A stretch of DNA of 64,000 nt from Ooceraea biroi (lineage: Eukaryota > Arthropoda > Insecta > Hymenoptera > Formicidae). The translations under genes and the position numbers were made by a program. The notes beneath the pieces were generated by a model. That model was not told where the DNA came from. It worked only from the letters and a program-made list of their open reading frames with translations, and did not search any database. The stretch lies in assembly GCF_003672135.1 (NCBI RefSeq), contig NC_039508.1:16751945-16815944 (forward strand), read 5' to 3'. Below, piece after piece: positions 11,234-23,449 of the stretch (position 1 is the stretch's first letter; every line of letters starts with the position of its first letter).

Positions 11234-13790
11234 CTGATTGAATAAAAGTATAAGTTGTGTTGCGAGCTGTGCATCTAGATTCTATCTGCGGACTCCCCTC
11301 AACACCGTCGATGTCAATCGCTCATTATGGGATCATGTAACCGCATTTCGAACAATACGCATGATAGCATTTATTTAACATAGTTACCCCAAAAGCTCAA
11401 GTTGTCAGAAGGAGAGATAATATATTATAACAATGCCACAGTGAAATGTCCATGTTTCTGCAAGTCGAGGACAGATTTTTCCTTTTTTTCCATACCTAGA
11501 ACAAAGAAATAAAATACAGTTGCATAAATATTGCATTTTTCGTTGTGACTTGTCAATTAATTTTTAATCATATTATATAATATTACATAATATTAAACGC
11601 TTTTGTATTATCATGATATAATTTTAGTCGGCATTTGAAATTATAGATATGGAAGAGTCCTATAGAGCTTAAAATAGCAATATAGATTTATAAAAATTGG
11701 AACACTCCAGGTGCAAAAGCAGGAATGAAATCAGTTGCATTTTTATATGGGATACACGGAAAACCGATGATAAAATTTCAATAATTAAATTGAAAAATAT
11801 ATTGCGCCAATATTTATTAATAAAAACGAGTGACCTGTTTGTGTGAATGGCCTTGTTTTGTGCAAGCAAATTTATTTATACATTTATATTGTACTTTTTG
11901 CATATTGATGTTTTTTTCTGGAATTGCTATCATAACTGCTTTCATTTAAAAATACATATTTCGTTGAAATTGCTGCACATTTTAGATATGTTTTGATTTT
12001 GTAATTATTATCTATCCTATAAATGAATTAGAATTAATTAAAAGAACGATATCAAATAAGCACGAAAAGTAATAATAATTAATAAGTAATATTAATTTAA
12101 TGAAAGTATATTCGACTGAGTATACTTGATTTCGTTGTGAGCAAAAACCGGAGTAAATCTTGAACTTCTCTATAAATTTTCATGTTTGCTGATTGACTTA
12201 CAGATCTTGGTATAAAGTAATGCGATATTAATACTTATTTAGATACAGAAATATCCTCATTTCTTTTGCTGAAAGTAAGCTATATTTGCTCTTATGAAAA
12301 TTCTAAATATATTGCATTTAATCTGACTTTCCCTATCTGCAAATATAAATTCTTTATTGACGTTAGTTTTGAAATAGAATATATCGATAAAGAAGAGATA
12401 TGTATTTTATTTTAAATCAAATATTTTTAGAACACAGTCTGAGAGAAAGATCATATAAAGAATATAATCAACAATGAAATATAAATACTTGCACGATACA
12501 ATATCGCTTAAAATAAATTCTAGAAATATATTCAATTAAAGCAAGTCACTAATAAAGATTATATATTTTATATTTATTTTTATCAAGTGTATGTTTATTT
12601 TTACAGCAATTCTATTTGAAAAATAACGTATGAAGATTACTATTAATACTTTTTACTTGCTTTGGAGTATAGTGGCTTTGACAGCTAAATATATCTTGGA
12701 CCTGTGTCCATTAAGGTACCGCGCTACCAAAGGCTATTGAAACATATGGTCACTTGCGACATATTCGATGACGAAGGACATTAATATTGCTATATTGGGC
12801 AGTTGCTGGATATACCCTCCATGATTAAGGGAAACCATTGATGTGATAATTGACATGTACCTATGACTATTGAGTATGTATGTACCTATCATTGGAAACG
12901 TGCCATATGCGACAATGTTCGCGTACGAGATTATAATCAGAAGCATACGATGATGTGTTTTAAGAACATATTCGACTAACGAAGATTTCTGTTACGGCGG
13001 CATAATGAGTGTTTAATGTAATATCGCGAATTATCCGTCAATGTTAGATTTCCGATGAAACTAATATTTCACAGTAATTTTATGGAGGCGACGTAGATAT
13101 CGCTGTGTGTGTATCGTGATCATCTTCCTCATGCCACGTACATACTTTTTACATGCACGCTGGATTTTGCGCGATGAGATTATTCGGCGAGCAGCGAAAA
13201 ATAAATCGTATCACATCCCGTCTCTAAAACAGGCGAAATAAAAAATTCCGCACGGATGAAGATAAAATTTCAACTAGCTGCTGTGGCGAAGCATACTGAT
13301 CCGCAGGGCAGAGATTCATCGCGGTTAAAGCGCCGGTCGTATTATTTCTGCTTACCAATATGCTCTAGCCGATGCATGTTTAACTATTTTCAAACGATTT
13401 TATAAAATGAGAAATATTTTTGTTATGAAATTAAGGAATGTACATACATGTGTTCAAGCCATGGAAAAAGATTTATTTTGCTAAGGACATAGAAAAAGGA
13501 AGTAATATTAATGGACTAAACAAGAATGTTTTGCTATTTGATGATGGAAGTTTATGTGAAGATCAATTATTTTTTATAGTATACATATATGTATTTTTTA
13601 TGAAAGCTATATTACATAATAGAAAATTACTCTTTCACTTCCGAAAGAAATAATCACATAACTGAAGTCTCAACTATTAGATGCAATATTACAGCGATGT
13701 AATGTTATTTCCATTCCTCGCTGGTAATTCCCTCGACGAGGAGTTAAATCATAAAACATCGTCAGGCAGTGACCTCGGTCGATCTATCGA
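11234..13790. other. AT-rich non-coding DNA
   Basis: 11450-12700 is among the most AT-rich parts of the window and has almost no open frames. 13438-13653 has a 71-codon Lys/Phe/Ile-rich frame typical of AT-rich chance ORFs. No terminal inverted repeats were found by eye, but decayed transposon remnants cannot be excluded. Confidence 0.4.
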
Positions 13791-14740
13791 ACGAGATTGG
13801 AAACATTCGAACGCGAATTGAAGGTCTCATCACCGATAATCATGTCGATGAACTGGAGTGGGTGCCTCGTGTCGTTTCACGTATCCCGTTCGAAAACCAC
13901 CTGGACAGGGAGGGGGAGTGGATTCAATGCCACAGATAATAAAGAACTTCACGTTTTTGCGAAATTGCCGTCAATTGGAGACACCGTTCTCTCCCTCGCC
14001 ACCACTCCGGCCACCCTCACCCACCCGGAATATCGTTTCGGGCAGACGTGATGGTCTTTGCGTCTTGGCAGCTCCATTATCTGCGCCATCAATCGGAAAT
14101 TCTTTTCCCTTTGCATCATCGCGGGGGATAGGTCAGAGGACGAAGGGAGGAGAAGATCGAGGGGGGCTGAGAGGGAAATGGTTTCATTAAAACAATCCCG
14201 CTGGCTCGCGTAGCCCGATCGAAACCTCGTGTACAGAATAATGAGTGTGTGTCATTGACGTGCGCCGGCTACAGCGCCTTTCAGGAGCGCCCATTATTTT
14301 TGATACGATCAACGTGTGCAGGGAAGAGAAATCACTTCTTTCTTTGATATCAAGGTTTTATAATGCAGCCCCTTCTGTGAAGTATTCTTAATGTATCTGA
14401 AATATTCGCGAGGTTTTAAAGAGCTTTTCTATGAATTTTTCATGCTGTTAATTATTCAAACGAAATAGATTATGTACTAACTTCGAGTGCCTCTATAATA
14501 TAGACAAAATATATTAAAACTTCTTCTAAAACTTGCCTTTTTTAATGTGTATCACATGTAAAAATATATATCAGATATAAATTTATATTCTCTCTTACAA
14601 GAATTTTTTAGAAGACATCAGAACTTACTAATATACGAGATGCATTCGTAATAGCTTGATAAATTTGTAGTGTCCTAATTTAAAGGGATCACTCTTCGTT
14701 GACCAGTGCTGAAGCATCCTGTATTATATGCTCGGCTCGT
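13791..14740. other. GC-rich then AT-rich DNA, no recognised gene
   Basis: Two overlapping plus-strand frames (84 and 110 codons, 13797-14190) lie in GC-rich sequence. They are in different frames and match nothing I know. 14340-14690 is AT-rich. Confidence 0.4.
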
Positions 14741-15500
14741 GCACGTAACGGCCTGACGCGCGGCGTCGCGGCGGTGCGGCGGCGACGGCGCACGGTGAAA
14801 TGCGTGTATCTGAACAATTAGGTTTCAGGCCACCCCTAGTCCGACATGGCAGCCGCGCGGCCACTGGGGGCCTACCACCCTCATCCCCGCGATAATATGT
14901 ACGTACTAGAAACTCTCGTGTTTTTTGTTAACGTATCGCGAAAACATGAGGAATAACGTTTCCCATTGCCGTGCCGTGACAACGTCACCCGCCGCCCCTA
15001 GTCTAATCGCAGAGATATTTCTACCACGGCGTATCGTGGAGCGAGGGCAGGACGGCAAGAGGAAAGGATCGAAAGGGGCTGCGGGTAAAAAGCGCGGCCG
15101 CTCACGAGAGGAATGTCAACTCACGCTGGTGCGGCCGTATCCGCGCGCACGGCGATAAACGTCGCGGGGAGGTTTCCGTGGTATTCGCCGCGGACGATTA
15201 ATTCGCGCGATTAAAGATAGCCGAGTGGAATTCCTCAGATAGCACGCGCCGCCCCCGGCTTAAACGTCGGTGCGGACGCGCGCGAGGCGAGTGCACGTAC
15301 GCGCGAGCGTTTGCGCGCGACTTGCGGAATTGACTCGTTACCAGTCGCACTGAACGATTCGGTAAGGCACTAGTCCTCGCTACCGTCGGCTAGGATAAAA
15401 GCACGGCGGAAATGCCGACGAGTAATAGTCGCGATCGACGGAGACCATATTCCAATGGAACCGGGCACTCGATTCATGGCGATTCGTCGATTCATGACTC
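14741..15500. promoter_or_regulatory. CpG-island-like block, possible promoter or enhancer
   Basis: About 760 bp is dense in CG dinucleotides, including GCG/GGC runs at 14756-14795 and 15240-15330. It is flanked by AT-rich DNA on both sides. Near its end, TTCG|GTAAGG (junction 15361/15362) is a good 5' splice-site match on the plus strand, so an upstream non-coding exon is conceivable. No TATA box is evident. The call rests on composition only. Confidence 0.2.
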
Positions 15501-17960
15501 TTCTCGTGACGTGCGGATCAAGATGTGAAATTTCTGTTTTCTTAATAAAGTTTTCAAGATTTTCTTATCTGGTATCCTTATTTCAATGATTGTAGCAAAA
15601 AGAATACGATTATTATATCTAAGAGACTAATTATTTAATTTTGCGTAGTACATAATTATCTGTACTGACAAGTATGCAATTTATTTTTTAAGATAATAAT
15701 TTATCTTTATATCTCGCGTATAAGGCAACTTAAAAGACTTTCGCATCTCTTCAGGAATAAGTAAATGAACGAAACGGCTTCATGCATACAGCTCCCCTTT
15801 CCCCATTTAAAGGAATAAAGACATTCGGATTCAGATCGCCCAGATAAGGGTCCTGTCCGGCCAGAAGGGAAGTAGCAGGACCCGCGCCCATCGCTTAACT
15901 AGAACGCCAATCTTCGTCCGGAAAAACGAACAATTATGCCAACGACGGCTCGCAGGGGCGAACGGGTAACGCTATAGCGTGCGTTTGTATTTCCACCGAA
16001 ACGATGACGTGCGCGCGTCGTCGCTCGTTAAGGGTCGGGTCTGTCTCGGAAATATTATATTCCTGCCACGACACAAACGGGGTAGAAATAATTTGATTAA
16101 TGAAGGTTACTTAAATTAAGTCGGAGCACCGAACCTGCGTAGCGACAACCCGACGACATTCGCAAAGCGAGGGACTTTTCTGCGTGAGCGTGAGAATAAA
16201 ACGTCTAAATTCTTTGTATATTCATTTGTAGTCTTTCATTTAATATCTCAAACGTCGGAAAAAGCTAGGGAGAAATACCCCGGTATGATTTATATCATCA
16301 AGGACGCACCATTGTGCTTGTATTTTATTCATTATAACTATACAACGATAGCCATACCTCTGTAATAAAATAATATTAAAGTTGTTGAGAAAAGTTCGAT
16401 AAAATTTCGTTCAGAGTCGAGAGATTATTAAATTTCTAATGTAGAATCGGAAAATTATTTTATAAATGTGATTATTATATTGTATATCAGATATTAATCT
16501 ATTTTTATTTATTCAGGTTGAATTTACAAAAAACATCGCTGATAGTAAATGCACGAAGCACTCTCTAATTATGACTGCATACGTTGAGTACGTTTTGAAA
16601 TTCCAATGTATCAAGTTGTTGTGTATCATGGAACGTAAGAATACATTGACGAGAGGACTTTTGAAAATGAAATAGCTGGGCCACTTGATAAACGTTTGTA
16701 ACGATCGGTACGAAGCGCTTTGGCTAGGAATTATTTCCGCCAACCCTTTGTGCAACGTCGTGATAAGGGTTGAAAGCCATTATTCGACGTTAAAAAGATT
16801 GCAGCCCATAGTAGGCATCGGGCAGCTGCTCGTTACATGCAAATGCGCGAACCGGAGAAAGAATAGACGAAAGGAAGACAGAGAGAGAAAGGAGAAAGAG
16901 ACAGAGCGTCGAGGACCATTGGGATTATAAATTATAAATGGACTCGACGACGACTGTCGCTGACTCTCGTTGTTCCAAGCATCAATTAAGGCGAGTAGCC
17001 ACGCGCTTGCGAACTATTATTTTTCCGTAACAATAGGATCGTTAAGCTTCACCTCTGTCAGTCCGACTTCGACTTCCGGAATCCTTCTGGGACAATCAGC
17101 TCCGATAACGCAAACGTAACGATACCGGCGTTATGACAGCGCGGACATACCCGTTTTCATGTCGCGGAATCGAGCTCTCTGCTGGATTTCTTTGATGGTT
17201 CGTATCTAAAGACGGTCTAAAAGGACGTGTCAGTCCACAAGCTTCTTTCTCCAGAAAGCACCTGATATATGAAACATCCGAGAGCCATCATTGTTATGTC
17301 AGCTCTCGCTGAGTGCATATTATACGTCGTCGTACTATCAGTGCGCTCGGCAGTTTTTTAAGTGTCACTACTCGCGGCAGTACCATAATCGAAGGACCTT
17401 CGTGCCACGCTCGAGTCGACTAAGCCCTCAGAAATTCCGAGCGTCATCGTCATCGGAGAGAACGACACCCAAGCTTCGGATTTCATTTCAAAAACAGCGC
17501 GCGGCCCTTGAGCAGTCTCTCCAAATATACATGTGCAACGTACTGCATTACTGGAACACGAACGCGATGGGGACCGGTGTTTACCGAGCTTGTTTTGGTT
17601 AAGTCACGTCTGGAAAACAAATCTCACGGGTTGGAGTGTGTATAGGATCGTGCGATAAGTCCTGTTTCCTGACGAATGCCATCCTGCGCGAGAGAAAAGT
17701 CACACGGACGGGTATCCCTTCGGTCGCATCGCGCTTTTCCCTTTTAAAACAGAAAAATGTTTAACATCGCGGAATACGACTCTCCAAAAAGCGGTAAATA
17801 CAGATGGAATGTGTTGATTTTCTTAGAAATGTGATGCATTCAGCAACGACAGTTGTTTCACTTTCCAGAAACTTTAATACAATCAGTATTAATTGAATCA
17901 GTTTTATCATATTACATTATCTATTTATTTGGAATTCTGCTATTGTTGGGACGAATCCTT
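15501..17960. other. Mixed DNA, no recognised gene
   Basis: AT-rich spans (15530-15730, 16200-16520) alternate with CpG-richer spans. A purine-rich GA segment lies at about 16855-16912. Open frames such as 17291-17602 (plus, 103 codons) show no recognisable motif. Confidence 0.4.
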
Positions 17961-17963
17961 CTA

Positions 17964-18010
17964 ATCCTTTAAAAAATTGGATTAAATGTTTAATCCAAAT
18001 TTTTATGGAT
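17964..18010. repeat. AT-rich inverted repeat with a 2-nt loop
   Basis: A perfect 10-bp inner stem, TTGGATTAAA / TTTAATCCAA around a TG loop, extends outward. With one offset and a few mismatches it reaches about 22 bp per arm (ATCC ends on both sides). It could be a tiny foldback remnant or a cruciform-prone site. Confidence 0.75.
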
Positions 18011-20100
18011 TGTTTTTTGAAAAAGGAGTCAGGCTTGGTTAAATAGGGATAAAAAGTAAGCTAAATATGAGATATTAACGATAGAGATGAATAAATTGAA
18101 TCTTGGTAATAACAATGTACGTTAAAAAGGAGATACATATTTTTACAACGTTAAATTCTCGACTTAACATTACTCGATGTCACAGAATATTCAATAATGC
18201 TCATAGAATATTATTGAATATGATAAATCAAATTTCCGCTTTAGAAATATAAATACACAAAATGTAAATATTAATTTTGGAGATATTGATTTTTAATAAC
18301 TGGCGCGAGCTACGTGTAAATAACTGCAATAAAGAGTAGCTGTTTTTTTTATATATAAATCCAATATAGAGATCGTTATATCTCCCGCTCCACATCCGCC
18401 AAAACATGTTTTTGACCATTTTATTGAATTTCCTTCCGATAGACGGGCGTTTGACGGCTCAAAAGAGCCCGTTAAAAACGAATATAAAGCGCATTCGGCT
18501 TGTCGGGCGAAATTCGTAAAGCGGAATACGGTAACGTTTCCGTCTCTGGAGCTTCGAAAAGCAACGTTAAGATCAGACTTCGGAAAGTTGCGGAAAACCG
18601 AAATGCACTTCCGACGGAAGCTATTTTTAAAGCGACTCGCCTCTCCTCCCTACTGCGGCGAAATTGCACTTACCTTCAAACTTCCTTTACTGCCTTCTAA
18701 AATGGGTGCGTTTATGGTGAGAGATTCGGGAAAGACGTACGAAAACGCATTTTTTGACTACCGATTCGCCAATAGATGAAATAACAACGTTATGCGTTTC
18801 ATATATCTATTCCTAAAAAAATGTCTTCACGAAACGGAATACTGTATAATCTTGGTTTAGATAATTCAAGTTGAAGCTTCATTTTAACGCTGAATTTTGA
18901 TTAGTATTAAAAAGTATATTTATACAATAGATACAATTTTATATTTATAAAATTTCTCTCGCTGTGTATTTTGATAAACCGATTTTATTAGTATTTTTAT
19001 GCTGAAGTGTTTGTTATTTGCTATTAATTAGAAGAACGCAATCCTCACGACATCTAAAATATTTAATCGCGGATTGCCCTGTTGGTTTTCCTCGAGCGAA
19101 AGCGAATACGTTACATCGAGGAGGCCGTGTTGATGGACCAGGAAAGTCACGGTAATTCGCGTAGCATTAGGGAAATTCGCTGGTTCGCATTTCATTACGA
19201 CTCAATAAGACAAAGAAATCCCCTTCGCAGAGAAGGAATGGTCTCGTAAGGGAATTGGAAAGCGCTTTTTTGTTTTCTCCCTTCGGGGATTCTCTTTCAC
19301 TCGTCTTTTCGGACTTTCCCCTGTGCAGACAAAACCGAAGGAACGACGAGAGACAGTTCGCGTAATGGAAAAGTGGCGGTACCGTCACGATTATTAATAA
19401 AGATTTATAAGTGAACGCCGCCGATACTAGTCTGTCCCATTTCCGGCGAGATACGAGACGAACTGGTGCGCGTGAATCGTTTCTCTCCATTAAAAAAACA
19501 TCCGGCCGCAGCGAAATCATCTCGATATCGTTCTTGCGAGCAAGAGAGTGCCCCGAATTAAACGCGGTGCTGCGTTAAATATTCGATGTTGCAATTCCGT
19601 AATAGCGGGCCGGGACGGTTACATCCGACAGCTCGCGATTATGACGAGGAAATACGAGAATTTAGGGCAGCACTATATTCCGCGGAAAACGGATGATGCA
19701 TAATTTAACACTTCGATGCACTTTGGGAGTCATAATTATCCAGTACACTCGGTTCGCTCTACGAATTTTTGCTGCGTATCTTCCACAATACGTGTGATTT
19801 CAAATGCTGCGTGCAGAATTTTATTGTATCTTCATACACTCTCTCGGATTTTTCATTGCGGATTAATGTAAAATCGAATAATCAAATCAAATTTCCTCGT
19901 ATATATAAATTTTAGATGAAAATTTTACATAATTAAAAAGATATTTTGAACGGCGCATTTAGAAATTTATATCGTTATTCATCATTAATTGAAAGAGCGA
20001 GAGGGAGAGAGATATCGCCGCTATAACTACAATTTGATTACTACCTTAATGATAAAATTTTCAGTTATTTTAATACCGAATATTACACAAAAAACTCGCA
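18011..20100. other. Mixed DNA, no recognised gene
   Basis: This block contains AT-rich spans at 18010-18420 and 18840-19070. Frames at 18472-18779 and 19167-19520 have no recognisable domain. I see nothing else. Confidence 0.4.
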
Positions 20101-20127
20101 AGTGTTTGAATTACCGTTACGATAGCA

Positions 20128-20340
20128 ATGTACTTAATAAACGGTATTTTTCTTCTCGCAGTTATTGCGTATGCTACCGTAACGAAACATCATCAACACC
20201 ACGATTTTTCTTCATGGCCGCAACCGTGTTTCTTTTCTATCTCCGAAAAATGTCGGTCAGGTAGTATCTCGCATCGATCTGAGAAATGGACGGGCCGCAA
20301 CGGGGTTAATAGAGAGTGCGTAAGAATGAGATACCCCTAG
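20128..20340 (+). CDS. Putative small secreted peptide or exon, unrecognised
   Basis: The 70-codon frame opens with a signal-peptide-like start: Met, then a hydrophobic run LINGIFLLAVIAYA, and a plausible cleavage after Ala. A polar tail with three cysteines and a His-rich patch follows. Alternatively the same frame contains an internal exon. TTTTTCTTCTCGCAG ends at 20161 and is a very good 3' splice site, and GTCAG|GTAGTA at 20260/20261 is an acceptable 5' splice site. Together they enclose a 99-bp exon open in this frame with symmetric phase 1. I do not recognise the product, and no homologous family comes to mind. A chance ORF is still possible. Confidence 0.2.
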   Translation: MYLINGIFLLAVIAYATVTKHHQHHDFSSWPQPCFFSISEKCRSGSISHRSEKWTGRNGVNRECVRMRYP

Positions 20341-23300
20341 CACCGGATGAGAAAAGCGACGAGAGAGGAGGAGAGAAGAATCATTTTCGAGCGAGCAGAT
20401 AGCATCCCGAAAGATTTAGAGGGTCAGCATTGCAATTAGCGATGTTTAGAAGCGAATTATGAGGTCGTATATCTCCGGCTCGCCGCCTCTCTCTCTCTCG
20501 TAAACCACCTTTGGCTCGCGCGTTTTCTTTCTTTCTCTTCCCCATGGCTCCTCTCGCCATTCGCTCTCTTCTTCTCTCTGGTGTAGATTGGAAACCCTCT
20601 CCTTTCTCTCTCGAACACTTCTCTTCCTTGCGTTACAGCTCGCAACTATGAGCGAGCGATAGGTGAAGCCGACCGCTATCTACGTTTCGTGAACTGTCGC
20701 TGTATTTTTTTCCTGTACCACCCTCTCACACCACGTTCGAGCCACTCAATAACCCTTGACCGGAGGTCAGTCCCTTTTCACCTGCGGGAACACACTACAT
20801 GGTGTCCGATTTGTTCTCGCGAGAAAGCATTACGATCTCAATCGCATTGAATAAATCAATGCAGCGAGAGTAATTAGTGCTACATGATATTCTCTGAAAT
20901 ATTTAAGATGAAAGATAAGTTGAATTTAAAAATGAGAAGATAATATTACGTTATGTTTTAGTTCGCCATAATAAAAGTTTTATGCAATAAACCGACTGCG
21001 AAATAACAAGTGACAAAAGATAAATTTAATAAAAACGAAGAATTAATATAAATTATTCTCATATAGAATTTATCGTTAGTAAACTAGTTTGCATTGATTT
21101 TTAAAATACTGCAAATACTATCTTGAAATTTTGCAATTTTTTAAAATGAGGTTGACGGTAAAAGTGCATTAAGTAACATTAGTAATTCTCCAGTTACTTT
21201 TAATAAAAGAAAACATAAATAAGTATTTCGTATCTGTGTTCCATACTCTACGTTCTTTGTAATTCTACTACATGCACCATTTGGTCGATTGGCGATAATA
21301 TAAATTATTACTTGTTTCAAACTTCGAAGTAACTGCATCGAGCAGGTCAGCTTCTTTGTTTAACTGGAAATCTGATGACAAGATTCTTCGGAATATTACC
21401 TAAGTGACAATTGTGGCACAGAAAAATTACAATGCTTTACCGAGAATTTTACATTTTTTATCAAATGACACACTATTATTCTGGGAATTGGAAATAGGAA
21501 AAAAGAAAAATCTAAAGAAGCAACATCGTTGCGGTGCTGTTTCAAAGTACTTATATATTTTTCAATTTTTAATGTTTTCTAAATTGAAATTCAGTTATGT
21601 CAAATTCAGCGCTTAAACGCTTGATTTTATTTTTTAAGAACACGTAAATATTCTTTCTTTTTCGCGACAAGCTCCGACGTAAAATGGTTCATTAACATTT
21701 CATATATGTGATACTCTGCTTTATTTAGAAAATTGTATTGTCCAATAAAATACAGATGTAATATACATAGCATAAAAGATTTACCGTTAGATTTTACATG
21801 AAACCGTGCAGATATTTCTTTTCCTCTTTCTTTTTGCTCGAAAGTATGACCAGTTATATCGAGATATCCACGAGACATACATGTGTTTGGTCATTCTCCA
21901 GTCTACTCGAACGTACCAGTCGTCTTCGTGTTCGAGAACCCGGTTTGTTAACCGCGCTACGTCCATCTTCCATCGACCGTCATATTTTCCCGATCCACTT
22001 CTGCCGCGCGAGGAGAATATATAAAATGCGATGGAAGAGGAGAACAAACACACGGGCGATCTCCGATGGCATACGTACGAACGGAGCGGCCTGTCCTCGT
22101 TTTGGAGCACGGCTTGCCGTCGATCTTGCAAACAATCGCCCGACGTCTCGCGCTGCGTTTCGCATGCTCTGTTTTCTCGGCATCGATCCGCCCGCAAATC
22201 TGCAGTGCGCTGAGCATAATTGGACGTATTTATGCGAGACAAAACGTCAACTACCAATTTACGAAATGATGACATCTTTTGAAATTGTTCACGCATATTG
22301 ACGACAATTTCAACAGTCTTCCGCAGATATTTGCAAAATGTTCAATGATCTATCGAACACACGTTGCCATTTTCTTCATTAATTTATTGAAATATATTTA
22401 TTCATTTATTTTAAAGATAAAAAAGAAGTGAGAGAGCTCGTTTTTGACTCCATTGAATTAAACAAAAATGTATCATGAGTCTTTTGAGAAGTAAAGAAAA
22501 ACGGAAAACTTGCATTTTTTGTCGGTTGATAAGCAAGATGTATCTCTGAAAATCTTTTCATCCGTTCCGACGGTACCTTCTTATTCTTCGTGATCTCATG
22601 ATTGGAAAACGCGGGGTAGATTTCGTGCGAAGAAGTACGGAGGAACGACGATGAAGACACATCGCTGATGGTCTCATCTTCGCGCTTCGCAGACTCGCAG
22701 ATCCGTGCGAGCCGCATTTCTCCCGTGTTTCCACATTTGTACGGCTCTTGATATGTTCTTGCGTTAGGCGAGAATTTTTCGAAAAGCGTTGCAAATGCGC
22801 TTGAGTCTTGCTTATCATTCTCAGCAAAATAATGTTGAACAGATGAAAAATTGGAATAATTATTATAAATAATATATAATGTTCTTTTATTAATTTTAAT
22901 TTTATTTAATATTAAACATTACATCAACAATATTATAAAATTTTGAAAAACAAATTATGGGTATTTAATATTCATAATCGTTCTTAATACTTAATACAGA
23001 GTATTTTTATTATCTCGTGTTTTGGGAAAGAAGACAAGGAATGGCGAGATTAATTGTTTATCGCGAGGTTGACTTGCTTCTATCGTCTTATCCTCTTGCG
23101 CTCCTCGCAACAGGACAACGTTTCGTTTCGTCCTTTGCAGCCGGCAGCGAAAGCTGATTTGCAGGAACCGGTGCTCGCCGAAGAACCTGCTGTTTGTTCC
23201 GCCTTTAATCCTTTCAAATGAGGAGACAGAACAAACGGCGAAAACTAGAAGCACCGCACCGTGGAATTTTCAAGTCGACTTTAATCGTTCCTTGCGAGAG

Positions 23301-23430
23301 AAGGTGCGCGCGGTGTTATCTGGTGTTCGCTTTCATCTTGAGATTTTGTTCCCAATCTTCGAAGGGTATGTCCTTGCGTCTTTCGAAAGAGACCTTTGAA
23401 AAGGAGTCTTATTTCACTCTCGGAATTAAA
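20341..23430. other. Mixed DNA, no recognised gene
   Basis: A CT run (about 20487-20499) and purine/pyrimidine-biased DNA fill 20340-20640. At 21787-22301 there are overlapping frames of 169 (minus) and 167 (plus) codons plus others in every register. That pattern reflects few stop codons in GC-rich DNA rather than a gene. 22830-22990 is AT-rich. Confidence 0.4.
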
Positions 23431-23431
23431 C

Positions 23432-23449
23432 AAGTCGAAGTCGAAGTCG
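23432..23449 (+). repeat. (AAGTCG)3 hexanucleotide repeat
   Basis: There are three perfect AAGTCG units, followed by a further AA. It is a short simple repeat with no visible role. Confidence 0.8.

Noticed and set aside
21787..22301. Frames of 169 (minus) and 167 (plus) codons
   Set aside because: Many registers are open at once, and no frame stands out in residue pattern.
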